Assembly: GCF_000633415.1 (NCBI RefSeq)
Contig: NZ_AYMV01000018.1
Location: 1 to 64,000, forward strand
Direction: 5' to 3'
Length of the DNA stretch: 64,000 bases
Origin: Leucobacter sp. PH1c
GTDB lineage: Bacteria > Actinomycetota > Actinomycetes > Actinomycetales > Microbacteriaceae
Shown here: piece after piece, positions 34,462 through 44,086 of the stretch
Numbering within the stretch: the stretch's first letter is position 1
How the letters are laid out: the number at the start of each line of letters is the position of its first letter
Position numbers and translations under genes: made by a program
Notes under the pieces: generated by a model
Databases searched by the model: none
What the model saw: the letters and a program-made list of their open reading frames with translations, nothing else
Told to the model about the DNA's origin: nothing

Positions 34462-34716
34462 TTAGGCTGCGGAAACGATGTTGACGACCTTGCGGCCGCC
34501 CTTCGCGCCGAACTCGACCGAGCCCGCTGCGAGAGCGAACAGGGTGTCGTCCTTGCCACGACCGACGTTCGCGCCGGGGTGGAAGCGGGTGCCACGCTGG
34601 CGGACGATGATCTCGCCGGCGTTCACCTGCTGGCCGCCGAAGCGCTTCACGCCGAGGCGCTGCGCGTTCGAGTCGCGACCGTTCTTGCTGGAGCCCACGC
34701 CCTTCTTGGATGCCAT
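34462..34716 (-). CDS. rpmA: 50S ribosomal protein L27
   Basis: An 84-aa bL27. The N-terminus [16 protein letters not shown] is the mature form reaching toward the peptidyl-transferase centre, without the cleavable extension of Firmicutes. [17 protein letters not shown] and [11 protein letters not shown] are diagnostic. It forms an operon with rplU, 34 nt upstream. Confidence 0.98.
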   Translation of the reverse strand: MASKKGVGSSKNGRDSNAQRLGVKRFGGQQVNAGEIIVRQRGTRFHPGANVGRGKDDTLFALAAGSVEFGAKGGRKVVNIVSAA

Positions 34717-34750
34717 GAGTCTCTACTCCTTCGGTAGTGCCTGGAAAGTG

Positions 34751-35059
34751 TTACTTGATGCCGGTGACCTTGAGGCGCGTCAGATCCTGACGGTGCCCCT
34801 GGCGGCTCTTGTAACCGGTCTTGTTCTTGTAGCGCTGGATGACGATCTTCGGACCGCGGAGGTCATCGAGGACCTCAGCCGTAACCTTGACCTTCGCGAG
34901 CGCCGCGGCGTCGGTGGTCACCTTGTCGCCATCGACGAGCAGCACCGCGGGAAGCTCGAGCTTGCCCTTGGCGTCACCCGAAACACGGTTGACGGTGATG
35001 ATCGAGCCGACCTCGACCTTCTCCTGACGGCCGCTTGTGCGCACAACTGCGTAAACCAC
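34751..35059 (-). CDS. rplU: 50S ribosomal protein L21
   Basis: A 102-aa bL21, seen from [17 protein letters not shown] at the start and [21 protein letters not shown] near the end. The start is GTG, with AAAAGGGTGAG just upstream. The 145-nt gap to rne on its 5 prime side may hold a promoter and leader; I see no clear known leader motif there. Confidence 0.97.
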   Translation of the reverse strand: MVYAVVRTSGRQEKVEVGSIITVNRVSGDAKGKLELPAVLLVDGDKVTTDAAALAKVKVTAEVLDDLRGPKIVIQRYKNKTGYKSRQGHRQDLTRLKVTGIK

Positions 35060-35204
35060 TTCTCACCCTTTTTCTTAGAGGATTGTTTTCGTGTCGAAGC
35101 GCGGCCGTGCCGACTTCGAAGTCTGAGGTAACGCCGCCGGAGCGGCACCAACGCTCAATAATATCTCGGAGAACCGCACCTGGTCAAATAGGCGCGGCCG
35201 CGTG

Positions 35205-37760
35205 TCACTGACGCTCGCTCTCCTTGCGACGCACCGTGGCCTCGAGTGCCTCGGCGAGCGCGAGCTGGGCGGCCTGCGCTTCGTCCTTCGGCTGCTCGCC
35301 GCCGGCACGGAGCGGAGCGGTCGTGACGCGCCGGCTGCGCGCCCGCCCCGCCCCGGCGCTCGGCGCCTCGGGAAGTGCATCAAGAACGGAGTCGAGCAGG
35401 TTGCCCGCCCCGGATCCCGCCTTCGCGGGAAGTTCTGCGGCGCGGCGCTCGCCGTGCTGCGGCGCAGCCGTCTCGGCAGCGCTCGCGGGCGCCGCCGAGC
35501 GGTCGGCCGCGGGACCGTCGCCCGCCGCGCGAGACGCACGGGAGGAGACCCGGCCGCTCTGGCGCGGTGCGCCCTGCCCGTCGCGCGAGCCGGCACCCCG
35601 GTGCTCGCCGCCGCGGGGCTCTGCGCTACGGGGCTCTGCGCCGCGGGGTTCTGCGCCGCGAGCATCTGCGCCGCCCGCCGGCTGCTCAGCCTCGTGCTCG
35701 CCCGCCTTTGCCGCGGGGATCGTCGAGGCTGCGACCTGCGCGAGCATGTTCTTCGCACCGTCGGTGATCGCGTGCGCCTTCGCGTCGTGCTGCGGCTGGG
35801 GCTGCGCCTGGCCGTTGCCCCCGCGCCCGCCGCCGCGCTTCGAGTTGCGCGCGGGCGCCTCGCTGCGGTGCTTCGAGACGGGCTCGTGGTGCACGATGAC
35901 GCCGCGGCCCGCGCAGACCTCGCAGGGCTCGCTGAACGACTCGAGCAGTCCGAGGCCGAGCTTCTTGCGCGTCATCTGCACGAGGCCGAGCGAGGTCACC
36001 TCGGCGACCTGGTGCTTCGTGCGGTCGCGGCTCAGGCACTCGACCATCCGTCGGAGCACGAGGTCGCGGTTCGATTCGAGGACCATGTCGATGAAGTCAA
36101 CGACGATGATGCCGCCGATGTCCCGGAGGCGCAGCTGACGGACGATCTCCTCGGCTGCCTCCAGGTTGTTCTTGGTGACGGTCTCCTCGAGGTTGCCGCC
36201 GGAACCGACGAACTTGCCCGTGTTGACGTCGACGACGGTCATCGCCTCGGTGCGGTCGATCACGAGCGAACCGCCCGAGGGCAGCCAGACCTTCCGGTCG
36301 AGCGCCTTCGCGATCTGCTCCGTCACCCGGTACTCGTCGAAGACATCCCGCTCGCCCGTGTAGCGCTCGACGCGCTCGAGCAGGTCGGGAGCCACCTGCG
36401 ACAGGTAGTTCTCGATCACCGTGAAGGTGTCCTCGCCGGAGATCAGCAGCTTCTGGAAGTCCTCGTTGAAGACATCGCGCACGATCTTGATGAGCATGTC
36501 GGGCTCGGAGTGCAGCAGCACGGGGCCGCCGCCCTTTGCGACGCGCTTCTGGATCGACTCCCACTGGCGCGTGAGGCGCTGCACGTCGTGCGTCAGCTGA
36601 TCCTCGCTCGCGCCCTCGGCGGCGGTGCGCACGATGACACCGGCGCCGCTCGGGAGCACCTCCTTGAGGATCTTCTTGAGACGCGCACGCTCCGTGTCGG
36701 GAAGCTTGCGGGAGATGCCGTTCATCGCCCCACCGGGCACGTAGACCAGGAAGCGGCCGGGCAGCGAGATCTGGCTCGTGAGGCGCGCGCCCTTGTGCCC
36801 GACCGGATCCTTCGTGACCTGCACGAGCACCTGATCACCGGGCTTCAGCGCGTTCTCGATCTTGCGTGCGGTGTTCCCACCCTCGAACTCGGACCAGTCG
36901 ACCTCACCCGAGTAGAGCACAGCGTTGCGGCCGCGGCCGATGTCTACGAACGCGGCCTCCATGCTGGGGAGGACGTTCTGCACGCGGCCGAGGTACACGT
37001 TGCCGATGAGCGACGACTCGCTCGAGCGCGCCACGTAGTGCTCCACGAGCACCTTGTCCTCGAGCACGCCGATCTGCACGCGGTCGGCGGTGGTGCGCAC
37101 GATCATCTCGCGGTCCACCGACTCGCGGCGCGCGAGGAACTCGGACTCCGTGATGACGACCCGGCGGCGGCCGGCGTCGCGCCCGTCGCGGCGGCGCTGC
37201 TTCTTGGCCTCGAGACGGGTGGAGCCCTTGACCTTCTGGGGCTCAGTGATGACCGGTGCCTGGCGCGGCTGGCGCCGGGGGACCTCGTCTTCGTGCGGAG
37301 CGTCTCCCCCACCGGAGCGACGGCGGCGCGTGCGCGAGCTCGATACGGGCTCGCGCTCATCGGAATCGGCCTCGGGATGCAGGTGCTGATCGAGGATGTC
37401 GTCGAGCTGGCGCAGCTCGCTCGGGCGGATCTCGCTGCGGCGCGGGCGCGGAGCGATCGGCGGCACATCCGGAGCGAGGAAGATGAGGCGCGTCGTCGCG
37501 CGGAAGCGCTCCTCCGGCGTCATGTCCGCGAGCGGAAGCACGAGCTGCGGAGCCTCGGGCTTCACCGGAGCCGCGGCCTCAGCGGTGTCCTCGGCAATGC
37601 CGGGAGCGGGCGTCTCCGTGTCCGACTCGGTCGCCACCGCCTCGGTGGTGTCCTCCGCTGCGACGGGTGCCGTCTCGCTCGTCTCGGCGGACTCCCCCTC
37701 GGACGCCGCGAGGGCCTCCTGCACCGGCTCGTGCTGTTCTTCTGTCGTCTGCTTCACCAT
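35205..37760 (-). CDS. rne: Ribonuclease E/G
   Basis: An 851-aa RNase E/G family endonuclease for mRNA decay and rRNA processing. The N-terminal ~230 residues are acidic then basic, low-complexity and typical of actinobacterial RNase E. The S1 domain begins near EHYVARSSESSLIGNVYLG. The catalytic part has VDVNTGKFVG and GGIIVVDFIDM with the metal-binding aspartates, and the Zn-link CEVCAGRG. The C-terminal ~200 residues are repetitive (AEPRGAEPR-type). The ATG at 37760 has AAGGAG 9 nt upstream; longer frames exist but lack support. Confidence 0.93.
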   Translation of the reverse strand: MVKQTTEEQHEPVQEALAASEGESAETSETAPVAAEDTTEAVATESDTETPAPGIAEDTAEAAAPVKPEAPQLVLPLADMTPEERFRATTRLIFLAPDVPPIAPRPRRSEIRPSELRQLDDILDQHLHPEADSDEREPVSSSRTRRRRSGGGDAPHEDEVPRRQPRQAPVITEPQKVKGSTRLEAKKQRRRDGRDAGRRRVVITESEFLARRESVDREMIVRTTADRVQIGVLEDKVLVEHYVARSSESSLIGNVYLGRVQNVLPSMEAAFVDIGRGRNAVLYSGEVDWSEFEGGNTARKIENALKPGDQVLVQVTKDPVGHKGARLTSQISLPGRFLVYVPGGAMNGISRKLPDTERARLKKILKEVLPSGAGVIVRTAAEGASEDQLTHDVQRLTRQWESIQKRVAKGGGPVLLHSEPDMLIKIVRDVFNEDFQKLLISGEDTFTVIENYLSQVAPDLLERVERYTGERDVFDEYRVTEQIAKALDRKVWLPSGGSLVIDRTEAMTVVDVNTGKFVGSGGNLEETVTKNNLEAAEEIVRQLRLRDIGGIIVVDFIDMVLESNRDLVLRRMVECLSRDRTKHQVAEVTSLGLVQMTRKKLGLGLLESFSEPCEVCAGRGVIVHHEPVSKHRSEAPARNSKRGGGRGGNGQAQPQPQHDAKAHAITDGAKNMLAQVAASTIPAAKAGEHEAEQPAGGADARGAEPRGAEPRSAEPRGGEHRGAGSRDGQGAPRQSGRVSSRASRAAGDGPAADRSAAPASAAETAAPQHGERRAAELPAKAGSGAGNLLDSVLDALPEAPSAGAGRARSRRVTTAPLRAGGEQPKDEAQAAQLALAEALEATVRRKESERQ

Positions 37761-38078
37761 TCCTGGTGTCTCCTTCGATCCGGAGAAAGCATTGCTCGCT
37801 CCGGCAATTCTTTTCGGCGGGATCTCCCGCGAATCCTGTTCCCCGCGGATGCCTGCACCCGCGCTCGGTCGTTCCTCGACCGGTGGCGACCTGGCGGCCG
37901 CCAAAAGACTGTGCGTGCGGTTCCCGTTCCAGGGCAACCTGCACTGCGGTACTCATTATGTCACGCGACGCTCCGTTTCCGCAGGATTCCACCCACCTCG
38001 GGCAATCTCGCGTCATCTGCCGGGCGTGGGAGCGCACTTCGCAGGATTCGACGCAGGCGGGCGCGTTAGGATCGCGGC
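37761..38078. promoter_or_regulatory. 318-nt divergent intergenic region rne / VKOR
   Basis: No gene is seen here. On the minus strand an extended -10 TGACATAAT (CATAAT at 37960-37955) would give rne a leader of about 188 nt; long leaders are common for RNase E genes and permit autoregulation. On the plus strand TAGGAT (38067-38072) lies 6 nt before the VKOR start. Confidence 0.4.
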
Positions 38079-38690
38079 ATGAGCTCTGCACTCGAGACTG
38101 CGCGTCGGCCGGTCGGTTTCGCCGTATTCACGATCATCGCCGGCGCTGTCGGCTGGTTCGCGTCCTGGGAGCTCCTCACCGAGTACATCAAGACGCTCGC
38201 ACAGCCCGGCTACGTGCCCAACTGCGCCGTCAGCATCCTCGTCACCTGCGGGCCGAACATGGGCTCCTGGCAGGGCTCGCTGTTCGGCTTCAGCAACACC
38301 ATCATCGGCGTCGCCGCGTTCATGGCGCCGATCATCGTGGGCGTCGCCCTCCTCGCGGGGGCCCGCTTCGCCCCGTGGTTCTGGCGGGTCTACCAGCTCG
38401 GCCTGCTCGCCGGCTTCGTCTTCGTGTGCTGGCTCTTCACGCAGAGCGTCTACTCGCTCGGCACGCTGTGCCCGTGGTGCATGGTCGTCTGGTCGGCCAT
38501 GATCCCGCTCTGGTGGTTCAGCGCGTTCACCCCCGATGCGACCGGGCTCGTGCCCGCGAGCGCCGGCCGGAAGCGCGCGTTCCAGCAGCTGAACTCGTGG
38601 GCCTGGGTGCTCGTGCTCATCACGGTGCTCGTGATCGCGTTCCTCGCGCAGATGCAGCTCGACTGGCTCGCGGAGTTCGCGCGCAACTAG
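38079..38690 (+). CDS. Vitamin K epoxide reductase (VKOR) family protein
   Basis: A 203-aa integral membrane protein with about five helices. The periplasmic cysteine pair Cys49/Cys57 (CAVSILVTC) and the CPWC motif (Cys131/Cys134) form the electron relay of bacterial VKOR. VKOR reoxidises DsbA-like proteins using quinone, replacing DsbB in actinobacteria. The conserved Ser in FGFSNTIIG is present. TAGGAT is 6 nt before the ATG, so the mRNA is likely leaderless. It slightly overlaps the convergent coaE stop. Confidence 0.93.
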   Translation: MSSALETARRPVGFAVFTIIAGAVGWFASWELLTEYIKTLAQPGYVPNCAVSILVTCGPNMGSWQGSLFGFSNTIIGVAAFMAPIIVGVALLAGARFAPWFWRVYQLGLLAGFVFVCWLFTQSVYSLGTLCPWCMVVWSAMIPLWWFSAFTPDATGLVPASAGRKRAFQQLNSWAWVLVLITVLVIAFLAQMQLDWLAEFARN

Positions 38691-39304
38691 CGGGACCCCG
38701 CGGCGCTCCCCCGCAGGCGGTCCCACAGGGCGTCGACCTGCGCGAGTGTCTCGGCCTCCGTGCCCGCGGTGTCGATCACGACATCGGCCACAGCGCGCCG
38801 CTCGGCGTCGCTCGCCTGGTTCGCGATCCGGCCGCGGGCGTCGGCCTCGGACATGCCCCGCAGCTCGACCATGCGCGCCACCCGGACTTCGCTCGGCGCC
38901 TCCGCGACCACGACCAGATCGAACGGCAGCTCTCGCGCAGCTTCGACCAGCAGCGGAATCTCGTACACGACCACCGCGTCCGGATCCGCCGCCAGTGCTG
39001 CCGCCTGCGCCTCCGCGAACAGGCGCTGCACCTCGGGATGGACGATGCCGTTGAGCCGGGCGAGCGCCTCGGCGTCCGCGAAGACGATCGCTCCGAGCGC
39101 TGCGCGATCGAGCGAGCCGTCGCTCCGGATCACGCGGTCGGCGCCGAACGCCTCGGCCACGCGGGCGAGTCCGGGCGAACCCACCGCGACCGCGTCCCGC
39201 GCGAGCTGATCCGCGTCGATCCGGATCGCACCGAGCTCGGCGAGGCGCCGCCCGATCGTCGATTTGCCCGCGGCGATCCCGCCCGTCAGTCCGATCAGCG
39301 TCAT
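38687..39304 (-). CDS. coaE: Dephospho-CoA kinase
   Basis: A 205-aa P-loop kinase for the last step of coenzyme A synthesis. Walker A is GGIAAGKST (residues 8-16), with IDADQLARDAV next; the lid and CoA-binding segments are near LNGIVHPEVQ and VVYEIPLLVEA. The ATG at 39304 puts the P-loop at the expected position. TACCCT is 6 nt upstream. Unlike many actinobacterial CoaE it lacks the C-terminal UPF0157 extension. Confidence 0.95.
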   Translation of the reverse strand: MTLIGLTGGIAAGKSTIGRRLAELGAIRIDADQLARDAVAVGSPGLARVAEAFGADRVIRSDGSLDRAALGAIVFADAEALARLNGIVHPEVQRLFAEAQAAALAADPDAVVVYEIPLLVEAARELPFDLVVVAEAPSEVRVARMVELRGMSEADARGRIANQASDAERRAVADVVIDTAGTEAETLAQVDALWDRLRGSAAGSR

Positions 39305-39354
39305 GCTCCCAGGGTAGCGCGGGGCTCGCGTATGCTGGCGCCAGGGAGGCACGC

Positions 39355-39957
39355 ATGCTCGAACTCATCACCGGCACGGTGCTCGCCGCGTCCGCGGGCC
39401 TGAACGCCTACATCCCACTGCTCGGACTCGGCCTCCTCTCCCGCTTCACCACGTGGGTGCAGCTGCCCGACGGCTGGTCGTGGCTCGAGAACGAATGGGC
39501 GCTCGGCATCCTCGCGGTGCTCCTGCTCATCGAGGTGATCGTCGACAAGGTGCCCGCGCTCGACAGCGTCAACGACGTGCTGCAGACCGTGATTCGGCCG
39601 GCCTCTGGCGGCATCGTGTTCGCCGCGGGCTCGGCGAGCGACACCGTGGCGGTGTCGGATCCCGCGGCGTTCGTCACCTCGGCACAGTTCTGGCCGGTGC
39701 TGCTCGGCGTGCTCGTGGCGCTGGTCCCGCACGCGCTCAAAGCGATCGCGCGACCCGTGCTCAACGTCCTGACGGCCGGTGCCGGGGCGGCGATCTCGAG
39801 CACGCTGGAGGATCTCGGCGCCGTCGCGCTCACGATCCTCGCCGTGCTCGTCCCCGTCGTGGCGCTCATCGCGCTCGGGGTGGCCGTGTTCCTCCTCGTG
39901 CGGCGGCTCCGCCGCGTGCAGCGCCTGCGCGCAGAGCAGCGGCTCGCGGCCCCCTGA
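39355..39957 (+). CDS. DUF4126 membrane protein
   Basis: A 200-aa membrane protein with five to six helices. It matches the DUF4126 pattern: the N-terminal SAGLNAYIPLLGLGLL segment, EVIVDKVPALDSVNDVLQTVIRP, and the RPVLNVLTAGAGAAISSTLED segment. Function is unknown. GGGAGG 7 nt before the ATG supports the start. Confidence 0.85.
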   Translation: MLELITGTVLAASAGLNAYIPLLGLGLLSRFTTWVQLPDGWSWLENEWALGILAVLLLIEVIVDKVPALDSVNDVLQTVIRPASGGIVFAAGSASDTVAVSDPAAFVTSAQFWPVLLGVLVALVPHALKAIARPVLNVLTAGAGAAISSTLEDLGAVALTILAVLVPVVALIALGVAVFLLVRRLRRVQRLRAEQRLAAP

Positions 39958-40062
39958 GCCCGGCGGCGGCGCGTGCGGGCGCGGCCGGGTGGGGTGCGGC
40001 GGCGCCCCTGCACCCCCACCCGGCCGCGCCCGGTGTGCGCCCGGTGTGCACCCGAGAACGCC

Positions 40063-40098
40063 GAAGGCCCGGCCACCCCGTGGGGTGACCGGGCCTTC
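40063..40098 (-). terminator. Terminator downstream of rpsA
   Basis: GAAGGCCCGG pairs with CCGGGCCTTC, extended by CACCCC/GGGGTG with one mismatch. It begins 11 nt after the rpsA stop and also faces the convergent DUF4126 gene. Confidence 0.8.
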
Positions 40099-40109
40099 AG
40101 GACTCGGGG

Positions 40110-41555
40110 TTAGTTGCCCTCGAGCTGCGCCTTCAGCGCGGCGAGTGCCGCGTCGTCAGCGAGTGCGCCGGTGGACGCGGAATCGCTCGAGAAGCTCGAA
40201 GCGCCTGCGTCGGCAGCCGGGGCCGCGATGACCTCGGTGAGCGCCGCGGCGACCTGCTTCTTGTGAGCCTCCCAGCGCTCCTGGGCAGCAGCGTACTCCT
40301 GCTCCCACTTCTCGCGCTGCGACTCGAAGCCTTCCTTCCACTCCTGCGTCTCGGGATCGAAGCCCTCGGGGTACTTGTACTCGCCGTTCTCGTCGTACTC
40401 CGTGGTCATGCCGTAGAGCGCGGGATCGAACTCGGTGCCCTCGGGATCGACGCCGTCGTTCGCCTGCTTGAGGCTGAGCGAGATGCGGCGGCGCTCGAGA
40501 TCGATGTCGATGATCTTGACGAAGACCTCCTGGCCGGCCGACACGACCTGCTCAGCGAGCTCGACGTGCTGACCCGACAGCTCGGAGATGTGCACGAGGC
40601 CCTCGATGCCGTCCGCAACGCGAACGAACGCGCCGAAGGGGACGAGCTTCGTGACGACACCCGGGGCGATCTGACCGATCGCGTGGGTGCGTGCGAAGAC
40701 CTGCCACGGATCCTCCTGCGTCGCCTTCAGCGACAGCGAGACGCGCTCGCGATCGAGCTCGACGGAGAGCACCTCGACGGTGACCTCCTGGCCGACCTCG
40801 ACGACATCCGAAGCGTGCTCGATGTGCTTCCAGGACAGCTCGGAGACGTGCACGAGGCCGTCCACGCCGCCCAGGTCGACGAACGCACCGAAGTTGACGA
40901 TCGACGAGATGACACCCTTGCGCACCTGGCCGGGCTTGAGCTCGGCGAGGAACGAGGAGCGGGTCGCCGACTGCGTCTCCTCGAGGAGCGCACGGCGCGA
41001 CAGCACCACGTTGTTGCGGTTCTTGTCGAGCTCGAGGATCTTCGCCTCGATCTCCTGGCCCAGGTAGGGGGTCAGGTCGCGCACGCGGCGAAGCTCGATG
41101 AGCGAAGCCGGGAGGAAGCCGCGGAGCCCGATGTCAACGATGAGGCCACCCTTGACGACCTCGATGACGGTGCCGGTGACGACACCCTCGTTCTCCTTGA
41201 TCTTCTCCACGTCGCCCCACGCACGCTCGTACTGCGCGCGCTTCTTGGACAGGATCAGGCGACCTTCCTTGTCCTCCTTCTGGAGCACGAGTGCCTCAAC
41301 GGAATCGCCGACCTCGACGACCTCATCGGGGTCGACGTCGTGCTTGATGGACAGCTCGCGCGAGGGGATGACACCCTCGGTCTTGAACCCGACGTCGAGG
41401 AGGACCTCGTCGCGGTCAATCTTCACGACGGTGCCCTCGATGAGGTCGCCGTCGTTGAAGGACTTAATGGTCTCTTCGACCGCAGCAAGGAAGTCTTCGG
41501 CCGAGCCGATGTCGTTGATCGCGACCTGCTTGCTGGTGGTCGTTGCGTTCGTCAT
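40110..41555 (-). CDS. rpsA: 30S ribosomal protein S1
   Basis: A 481-aa bS1 with four S1 OB-fold domains (about 35-105, 120-190, 205-275, 290-360). They include GTVVKIDRDEVLLDVG, KGVISSIVNFGAFVDLGGVDGLVHVSE and VTKLVPFGAFVRVADGIEGLVHISE. Four domains is the usual actinobacterial form, against six in E. coli. The C-terminal ~120 residues are acidic and low-complexity. The start at MTNATTTSK is preceded by a GGAGACC ribosome binding site. Confidence 0.97.
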   Translation of the reverse strand: MTNATTTSKQVAINDIGSAEDFLAAVEETIKSFNDGDLIEGTVVKIDRDEVLLDVGFKTEGVIPSRELSIKHDVDPDEVVEVGDSVEALVLQKEDKEGRLILSKKRAQYERAWGDVEKIKENEGVVTGTVIEVVKGGLIVDIGLRGFLPASLIELRRVRDLTPYLGQEIEAKILELDKNRNNVVLSRRALLEETQSATRSSFLAELKPGQVRKGVISSIVNFGAFVDLGGVDGLVHVSELSWKHIEHASDVVEVGQEVTVEVLSVELDRERVSLSLKATQEDPWQVFARTHAIGQIAPGVVTKLVPFGAFVRVADGIEGLVHISELSGQHVELAEQVVSAGQEVFVKIIDIDLERRRISLSLKQANDGVDPEGTEFDPALYGMTTEYDENGEYKYPEGFDPETQEWKEGFESQREKWEQEYAAAQERWEAHKKQVAAALTEVIAAPAADAGASSFSSDSASTGALADDAALAALKAQLEGN

Positions 41556-41679
41556 GTAAATGGTCTCCAGAATGGACAGGATATTCAGGCGCGGCGTGCA
41601 GAATTCAGTCTCGGGTCGTTTCCGACTCGAGCGCATGCCGCGCATGTGGACATGGTTGAGTCGCCACAAATGTGACGCT

Positions 41680-42750
41680 TCAGTCTATCCCCGCTTCGGC
41701 GCGGGAGGCAAGCGCAGAATCGCGGCGTTTCCCCGCCGCACCGATCGCTGCCACGAACACGCCGATCACGGCAATGAGGATCCCGCCGATGAGCACGAGC
41801 AGCTTGATGTTTGCGTCGATCGTGTCGTCGGACCAGGTGCGCAGATCCGGCGCGAAATCCCAGGGCTGCCCGAGCACGCGGGCGACCGCCCAGTCGACCC
41901 CGACTCCGGCGGCGCCGAGGATCGCGGCCACGATCGAGATCCGCAGGGCCGCGGGTCCCGGGACGTAGCGAATCGCGAGCGCGACCGCCCAGACGAGTGC
42001 CGCCCCGATGCCCGCGAGCGGCAGCATCGGGTCGAGCCAGCGCGCGGGCTCGCCGATCGCGACGGCGACGACGCCGAGGAAGAGCGCCAGCGCGACCGTG
42101 TCGATCGCGAGGGCGAGCACTGTCCGGTGCCGCCGCAGCCCGGCGCCGATCGGCGCGAGCGAGAGCAGAATCGGCGTGAACACGAGCAGCAGGCCGAGCA
42201 GCACGGCGGCGACCGCGATCCCGAGCCACGCGCCCGGTGCGCTCTGCGCCCAGACGACGAGCAGCAGCACGAGGAGGGAGACCGTCGCGCCGCCGAGCGC
42301 CCACCAACCGGGGCGCGGGACCCCGAGCAGCGGCAGGGTGGTGAGCGAGAAGGCGATGCCAACCGCGGGGAGCACGATCCAGAACCAGCTGAGCGTGTGC
42401 GACACAGAGAGGTTCACGATGAAACAGGTGAGGATCGTCGCGGCGTACGCGATGGCGGTGCTCCAGAGAATCGATGCGCGCCAGCCGCGGTAGACCCGCG
42501 CGTCGCGCTCGGCGGCGCGGCCCTCGTGGTCCTCGCTCGCGCTGATGAGTTCCTGGCCGGTGACGCCGAGCTCGGCGGCCAGGGCCTGGACCATCGTGAT
42601 GTCGGGATAGGACAGGCCGCGCTCCCACTTCGAGACCGCCGATTCGGTCACGTGGAGGCGCGTGGCGAGCTCGCGCTGGGTCAGCCCGAGGGCGCGGCGC
42701 CGCTCGGTGACGAAGCGGCCGAGGTCCCGCTTGGTGATTTCCGTGTGCAT
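41680..42750 (-). CDS. XRE-family HTH protein fused to a membrane domain
   Basis: A 356-aa protein. An N-terminal Cro/C1-type HTH (residues 5-65) has LGLTQRELATRLHVTESAVSKWERGLSYPDI. After a short linker it has about eight hydrophobic helices (95-345). Membrane-anchored XRE proteins of this kind occur in Firmicutes and Actinobacteria; the membrane part may sense a signal and release or restrain the DNA-binding part. The target is unknown. No operon partner is nearby. Confidence 0.8.
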   Translation of the reverse strand: MHTEITKRDLGRFVTERRRALGLTQRELATRLHVTESAVSKWERGLSYPDITMVQALAAELGVTGQELISASEDHEGRAAERDARVYRGWRASILWSTAIAYAATILTCFIVNLSVSHTLSWFWIVLPAVGIAFSLTTLPLLGVPRPGWWALGGATVSLLVLLLVVWAQSAPGAWLGIAVAAVLLGLLLVFTPILLSLAPIGAGLRRHRTVLALAIDTVALALFLGVVAVAIGEPARWLDPMLPLAGIGAALVWAVALAIRYVPGPAALRISIVAAILGAAGVGVDWAVARVLGQPWDFAPDLRTWSDDTIDANIKLLVLIGGILIAVIGVFVAAIGAAGKRRDSALASRAEAGID

Positions 42751-43024
42751 GGAATCATCGAACCACGCCCCGCGGTCGGCGCGGGCCGCTTGTCCACAAG
42801 ATCCGCGGATTTCCGCCACTCGACTGTTTGGCCAGTGGGTGTGGAGGGGTGTTGGGGGTCGGGTCCTGCCCGGGAAAAAGTTTGAGTTTGATCCGGATCC
42901 TGCTGCTCTTCGTCGCCGGGCGGTCTTCGCTCACAGCCCTCATCCGGAACCGGGCGACGCCCCGATATCCACGGATCCTGTCCGTAAGGAGATTCGCCGC
43001 CGGCCCCGGGGTGAGATTGGGCGC

Positions 43025-44086
43025 ATGAGTCGCTCTCCGATCCCACTCCCGCCCGCACTCGGGCGCACGTTCTCCTCCGGCGAGGCCCGCGCGCACGGCG
43101 TGCACTCGAGGCGGCTCGACGGGCCGGATGTCGTTCGGATCGCGCGCGGACTGTACGCGCGACGCTTCGCCGTCGCTCCGGATCCGGAGCCCCCGCTCGG
43201 CGGGCAGCCGCCGCACTCCGACGAGCTCTGGCGGCGCGAGGTGCGCGCCCGCGCCGAAGCCCTCGGCCCGATGCTCCCGGACGAGGTCTTCTTCTCCCAT
43301 CGAACCGCGGCGGCGCTTTGGGGACTCCCCATCGGCCCACCACCTGTGCACCCGGAGCGGCTCGACGCATCGGCATTCGGGAGACGACCAGGGCTCCCCC
43401 GCTTCGGAGTGGCGCCGCGGTCGGTCTCACCCAGGCTCGTCGCAGTAACCGCGCTACGCGGCGTGCGACTCACCGACCCGGCCACGACCTGGGTGCAGCT
43501 TGCCCCGACGATCAATCGGTTCGAAGCGATCGCGCTGGGCGATGCGATCCTGCATGCGGACCGCCTGCCGGGCACCGATGAACTCACGGCGCCGCCGCTC
43601 GCCACACACTCGGAATTGAGCGATGCGGTTCGCACTCCCTATCGTCGCGGTCGCGCCCAACTGCTCGCCTTGCTGCCGAGACTCTCGGCGCACGCGGCGT
43701 CCCCACCAGAGAGCCACCTCCGAGCGCTGCTCGAGGAGTGGGACTTCCCTCAGCCGTGGTTGGACTTCGACGTTCGGGACGGAGCCGGCAGGCTGCTGGG
43801 CTGCAGCGAGATCGCCTACCCAGAGCATCGGCTTGCCCTCGAGTATGAGGGCGCCCACCATTTCACCCTGGCGCGGCAGTACGCCCGCGATGTGGAGAAG
43901 GTGCAGCTGTACGCCGACGCGGGGTGGCGCGTGCTGCGGGTCACCGCTGAGCTGCTCTATCGGCGCCCGCAAACGCTCCGCACACGGCTCCGTGCGGCGC
44001 TCGCAAGCCCGCTCATCGAGCACACAGCGTCAGCGCATCGGCGGTTGCCAGACGGGCCGATCGGGCCAAGATTCGAGCGAGTTTGA
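43025..44086 (+). CDS. AbiEi-like / DUF559 endonuclease-fold protein
   Basis: A 353-aa protein. The N-terminal and middle region (FSSGEARAHGVHSRRLDGPDVVRIARGLYARR, FFSHRTAAALWGLPI, LVAVTALRGVRLTDPATTWVQL) resembles AbiEi-type antitoxin proteins. The C-terminal ~100 residues look like the Vsr/DUF559 endonuclease fold, with a PESHLRALLE start, an acidic LALEYEGAHHF and AGWRVLRVTAELL. This composite is common in Actinobacteria and usually orphan, without an AbiEii toxin; none is present here. Short GAGTTTGATCC elements lie on both sides, the downstream one inside a hairpin that contains the stop codon. Confidence 0.75.
   Translation: MSRSPIPLPPALGRTFSSGEARAHGVHSRRLDGPDVVRIARGLYARRFAVAPDPEPPLGGQPPHSDELWRREVRARAEALGPMLPDEVFFSHRTAAALWGLPIGPPPVHPERLDASAFGRRPGLPRFGVAPRSVSPRLVAVTALRGVRLTDPATTWVQLAPTINRFEAIALGDAILHADRLPGTDELTAPPLATHSELSDAVRTPYRRGRAQLLALLPRLSAHAASPPESHLRALLEEWDFPQPWLDFDVRDGAGRLLGCSEIAYPEHRLALEYEGAHHFTLARQYARDVEKVQLYADAGWRVLRVTAELLYRRPQTLRTRLRAALASPLIEHTASAHRRLPDGPIGPRFERV

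Noticed and set aside
40263-41675. 470-codon plus-strand frame antisense to rpsA
   Set aside because: rpsA is unmistakable on the other strand; the frame has no ribosome binding site.
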